From Cytophagales bacterium UBA2561 (GTDB taxonomy: Bacteria; Bacteroidota; Bacteroidia; Cytophagales; Thermoflexibacteraceae), in NCBI GenBank assembly GCA_002340355.1, contig DDLX01000013.1, forward strand, positions 62,001 through 126,000: a stretch of 64,000 nt of DNA, given 5' to 3'. The first letter of the stretch is position 1. Each line of letters opens with the position of its first letter. The translations under genes and the position numbers were made by a program. Below, piece by piece: positions 61,127 to 64,000 of this stretch. A model generated the notes under the pieces. It was not told the origin of the DNA and did no database searches. It saw only the letters and a program-made list of their open reading frames with translations.

Positions 61127-62329
61127 TTATTTTCCCTCTTCTTGATTCCAATTACCTGAAAGTTGTAAGTAATTTGATATATTTATCTTAGTTACTTCAA
61201 AATCAGGTACTTTAAATGTGAAAGTTTTTCCATCATGAGCTAAATTTTGTACAAAAGCTACGGGAAATAAAACTACCCAAAGCCAAGCAGGAGGTTCTTC
61301 GGCATAAGCTACTGTAATCAATAATTCCCCATGACTGGTATCTACTTTTGCCTCAAATTTTAACTCTAAGGTTTGCCAATCACAAAGATCTGTTAATTGA
61401 TACTCTACATTAATATTTAGATTTAATAAATCTTTTGAAAGTGTTACCCAGATGTTATCTTTTTCAATTTTAGCACGAATTCCCCAATCATTATCCAATA
61501 AAACATAAGAATTTTGATTCGTAATCATGGCTGGATTGGCAGTCGAAACCTGAAAATCATACTCTTCAGCAACTAAATTCAACATCTTTTGACAAGTCGT
61601 CATTAAGACTTGATTAGCAACTACAAAAGCTGTACTTGCTTGAGCGTCATCAATCGTATCAGGAGAAAGTTCATACACTCCTTTTTTGCCATCTAATCCT
61701 ATTAAAATTGCTAGAAAACTTTGACTGGGTTCAGGATTCTCTACAAAGGCTAATTCAAGTTTAGCATTTTTGAGAGAAAGTACAGGAATGGTAGCCTTGA
61801 AATCAAAGGAAAGTGATGGAACAACTCGAAAAATTCGGTTTAAAACCTTCAGAATCATTTCTTCTACCTCGTCTTCTTCAACAGGAATCTCATGTCCCAA
61901 AAAGCTAACTTTTACATCAAACAAGTCAAGATGTCGGAATATATCTTCTTCTTTATCATCATCGAAATTAATGGTAATGGTGTAGGCTGTATCTCCGTAA
62001 TGTTTAATCGAAACTCCAAGATCATCTAGATTGATGGTCAGTTCACATTCTGCATAAACCTCAATCAAATCTATTTTTTTCATGGAGATTTCTCCCTCAA
62101 TCGCAAGTTTAATTCTGACTTCATCTTGCTTATGAATATCACCCCCCAGAAGTTCGGGACAGCTGATACTAACCCCCTCAAAACGATGAGGTAAAATTTC
62201 ATCATCATACAATTTTTTCAATTTTTGATTGATGAAGTCCTTTCGATTAGCACATATAATATCCCATCCTGAAGTAAAGGCTTCGTAGGAGTCTAGATTT
62301 TTAGGAGAAGATTTGGCTGAAACTGACAT
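61127..62329 (-). CDS. Large protein of unknown function
   Basis: The 400-residue protein is not recognised. It has no signal peptide. Most of it is beta-strand with acidic loops, with several repeated patterns of about ten residues (LIEVYAECELTINLDDLGVSI, VEYQLTDLCDWQTLELKFEAKVD), so it may be built from duplicated beta-sandwich units. A hydrophobic WLWVVLFPVAFVQNLA stretch lies near the C-terminus. A minus-strand promoter box lies 44 nt upstream. It converges with the PARP operon. Confidence 0.68.
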   Translation of the reverse strand: MSVSAKSSPKNLDSYEAFTSGWDIICANRKDFINQKLKKLYDDEILPHRFEGVSISCPELLGGDIHKQDEVRIKLAIEGEISMKKIDLIEVYAECELTINLDDLGVSIKHYGDTAYTITINFDDDKEEDIFRHLDLFDVKVSFLGHEIPVEEDEVEEMILKVLNRIFRVVPSLSFDFKATIPVLSLKNAKLELAFVENPEPSQSFLAILIGLDGKKGVYELSPDTIDDAQASTAFVVANQVLMTTCQKMLNLVAEEYDFQVSTANPAMITNQNSYVLLDNDWGIRAKIEKDNIWVTLSKDLLNLNINVEYQLTDLCDWQTLELKFEAKVDTSHGELLITVAYAEEPPAWLWVVLFPVAFVQNLAHDGKTFTFKVPDFEVTKINISNYLQLSGNWNQEEGK

Positions 62330-62372
62330 CTTGTTCGGGTTTAAATTGAAATTTGTTGAATTACTCTTCTAG

Positions 62373-62380
62373 TCAAATAT
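62373..62380 (-). promoter_or_regulatory. Promoter -7 box of the 400-residue protein gene
   Basis: Minus-strand TATATTTG matches TAnnTTTG, 44 nt before the start at 62329. Back to back with the hydrolase promoter. Confidence 0.45.
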
Positions 62381-62410
62381 ACAAATTTGGGCGGAAAAGC
62401 CGATTCAAGA

Positions 62411-62443
62411 TTTGAAAAGCACCTTTAAAAGTTTGTATTTTTG
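62411..62443 (+). promoter_or_regulatory. Promoter of the alpha/beta hydrolase gene
   Basis: TTTG (62411-62414), 21-bp spacer, TATTTTTG (62436-62443). It overlaps an upstream GTG in the open frame, so ATG 62476 is the right start. Confidence 0.65.
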
Positions 62444-62475
62444 TGGGATGCAAACCTTTGAACGATAAAAAAATT

Positions 62476-63261
62476 ATGTTGTACCATAAAGTTTATAAGA
62501 ACGCTAATTCTGAAGAGTGGATTGTTTTGATTCATGGTGCTGGTGGAAGTTCTTCGATTTGGTTCAAACAAATTCGAGCCTTAAAGCAACATTTTAACGT
62601 TCTGTTGGTCGATTTACGAGGACATGGAAAGTCCAAAGATGCTTTTCCAAATCCCAAAGACATGAATTATTCGTTCAATGATGTGAGTCAGGATGTTTTA
62701 GAGGTTTTGAACCATTTAAATATTCAATCTGCTCATTTCATGGGAGTTTCGCTCGGGACAATTATTATCCGTACAATTGCCGAGCTGGATTTGTCCAAAT
62801 TGAAAAGTATGGTACTTTGTGGAGCCATTACTCGCTTTAATACTCGGTCTCAATTTTTGATGAAATTGGCTGGTTTGGTTCGTAAGCTCATTCCATTTAT
62901 CTGGCTCTATACGGTTTATGCTTATATTTTGATGCCTAAAAAACGGAATAAAGAACCTCGTTCAATGTTCATTCAGGAAGCAGCAAAAATTCGAAGGGCT
63001 GAATATTTACGGTGGTTTCGCCTCACAATTGAAGTTAATCCATTGTTACGATATTTCAATGAAAAAGATATTCCTGTGCCTACTCTTTATGTCATGGGTG
63101 ATGAGGATTATATGTTTTTGCCACAAGTCAAAAATTTGGTCAAAAAACATCAGTGTGCCACTTTAGAGGTTGTAGAAAATTGTGGACATGTCTGTAATGT
63201 TGAGCAACCTGATGTTTTTAATCAACTTTCAGTAGCATTTTTACAGAATCATTCAGGATAA
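62476..63261 (+). CDS. Alpha/beta hydrolase
   Basis: About 261 residues of the Abhydrolase_1 family. IVLIHGAGGSSSIWFKQIRALKQHFNVLLVDLRGHGKS is the N-terminal core with the oxyanion HG, GVSLGT is the nucleophile elbow, VMGDEDYMF supplies the acid and ENCGHVCNVEQP the His. The catalytic triad is therefore complete. The substrate cannot be told: esterase or thioesterase activity is typical. The open frame begins at GTG 62443, but that codon lies within the promoter. Confidence 0.9.
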   Translation: MLYHKVYKNANSEEWIVLIHGAGGSSSIWFKQIRALKQHFNVLLVDLRGHGKSKDAFPNPKDMNYSFNDVSQDVLEVLNHLNIQSAHFMGVSLGTIIIRTIAELDLSKLKSMVLCGAITRFNTRSQFLMKLAGLVRKLIPFIWLYTVYAYILMPKKRNKEPRSMFIQEAAKIRRAEYLRWFRLTIEVNPLLRYFNEKDIPVPTLYVMGDEDYMFLPQVKNLVKKHQCATLEVVENCGHVCNVEQPDVFNQLSVAFLQNHSG

Positions 63262-63311
63262 TTTGAAATTTTAAACTCATTTATAAATAAAGTTGAATAC
63301 GAAGAATAATC

Positions 63312-63995
63312 TTATTTATTTTCAATCAAAATAGGAACTTCTCCGCTTGCCTCATAAAAATCCAATAGACTTTTTTGGAATTTAACTTTGAGAGAAAGTA
63401 ATTTTAATTGAGCCTCTACTCGTTTCATCTCTCGCTTATTGACCAAAAATAAATAACTTTCTCCAGCCCGAAATTTTTCATTTTCGCCTTCTACCAAACG
63501 ATTATAATTTTGAACCGTATTTTCATAAAGTGCAATTTGTTGGGCAATTCCTTGTAATTTAGTTTGATAATTTTGTAATTTCGTAATTAATAGTTGCTTT
63601 TCATATTCTAATTCATATTCTGAATTCGAAATTTTGATTTTCGTTTCGTTCAAACTACCCCGTTCTGTGCGTAAGAACAAAGGATAATCCAGTTGAAATC
63701 CCCATTTAAAATTATTCGTTGTTGGTGCAAATTCACTTTTTTTACCCTTTTCTGGAAATAGATAATTGTATTTAATTTTTAATTTAGGCTTTAACTTATC
63801 TGCTTTAAAACGGCGTTCAATCTGAATTTTTTCAATTTTATAGTTGTATTTTAATAGTTTAGGATGCGTATTCAGATTTTCCAAGATTCCATCTAAATCT
63901 GTTATAGAAATTAAGTTCTCATATTTAAATGTTTCTAAAGAATCAGGTATTGGTAAGGTTTCAAAAATTAAAGGCAAGCCTGATTTATCCCACAA
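63312..63995 (-). CDS. TolC-family outer-membrane efflux protein, partial
   Basis: The gene runs off the window, so only its last ~227 residues are seen. The pattern is TolC-like: beta-strand WGFQLDYPLFLRTERGSLNETKIKISN, long coiled helices (LEYEKQLLITKLQNYQTKLQGIAQQIALYENTVQNYNRLVEGENEKFRAGESYLFLVNKRE, cited as a region) and a short C-terminus. The FRAGESYLFLVNKRE motif is characteristic of outer-membrane factor subunits of efflux pumps. The 5' part and partner genes lie outside. Confidence 0.85.
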   Translation of the reverse strand: MWDKSGLPLIFETLPIPDSLETFKYENLISITDLDGILENLNTHPKLLKYNYKIEKIQIERRFKADKLKPKLKIKYNYLFPEKGKKSEFAPTTNNFKWGFQLDYPLFLRTERGSLNETKIKISNSEYELEYEKQLLITKLQNYQTKLQGIAQQIALYENTVQNYNRLVEGENEKFRAGESYLFLVNKREMKRVEAQLKLLSLKVKFQKSLLDFYEASGEVPILIENK

Positions 63996-64000
63996 AAAAG

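Noticed and set aside
1..64000. CRISPR arrays, rRNA genes and complete insertion sequences
   Set aside because: No regular spacer-repeat arrays, rRNA signature or intact transposase gene were seen on either strand.

Overview
The window is an AT-rich bacterial chromosome segment from a member of the Bacteroidota, most likely order Cytophagales. Support comes from the LpxC-FabZ fusion, promoters of the TTTG / TAnnTTTG type, weak or absent Shine-Dalgarno sequences, a Bacteroidetes-type lipid A cluster (lpxD, lpxC-fabZ, lpxA), family genes typical of the group (DUF4301, DUF2279, LOG protein, fused E1 dehydrogenase) and many lipoproteins. The genus cannot be fixed from the sequence alone.

Layout. 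0-9.2 kb is mostly housekeeping: yidC, a methyltransferase, an MlaE-type permease, a coiled-coil membrane protein, pyrH, frr and hemL. 9.2-12.9 kb is an accessory patch of small unknown genes. It holds a disrupted membrane protein with a GIY-YIG-like tail next to a possible immunity gene, a small membrane protein, a lipoprotein, a frameshifted XRE regulator and a Uma2-like protein. 12.9-15.5 kb has a glycosyltransferase, an M28/glutaminyl-cyclase-type lipoprotein and queD. A tRNA-Val with a textbook promoter and terminator sits at 15.74 kb, followed by about 900 bp holding two decayed mobile-element fragments. 16.8-29.7 kb returns to core genes: fbaA, a cytochrome c assembly gene, a LOG gene, the lipid A cluster, an ABC ATPase, aroB, DUF4301, DUF2279 and parBA.

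29.8-31.5 kb holds an ADP-ribosylglycohydrolase with two tandem paralogues of a small unknown protein. A fused alpha/beta E1 dehydrogenase follows. 34.3-44.4 kb is a surface-polysaccharide locus. rfbF and rfbG, an RmlC-like epimerase and a reductase-like SDR should make a CDP-6-deoxyhexose, and glycosyltransferases, methyltransferases, a FemAB-like acyltransferase and a polysaccharide deacetylase would use or decorate it. 44.6-56.3 kb has MlaF, DUF72, an oligopeptide-type permease, comB, a haem-type TonB receptor, a Uma2 protein, ftsK and a peroxiredoxin.

The last 8 kb is accessory again: a C10 cysteine protease lipoprotein followed by two duplicated small lipoproteins that are candidate inhibitors, a bacterial PARP with an intact H-Y-E triad, two unknown genes, an alpha/beta hydrolase and the 3' part of a TolC-like gene running off the window. 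The most interesting items are the PARP locus (with an ADP-ribosylglycohydrolase 29 kb away), the C10 protease with its paired lipoproteins, the broken toxin-like gene with its 4-nt overlapping partner, and a dispersed 33-nt palindrome present three times.
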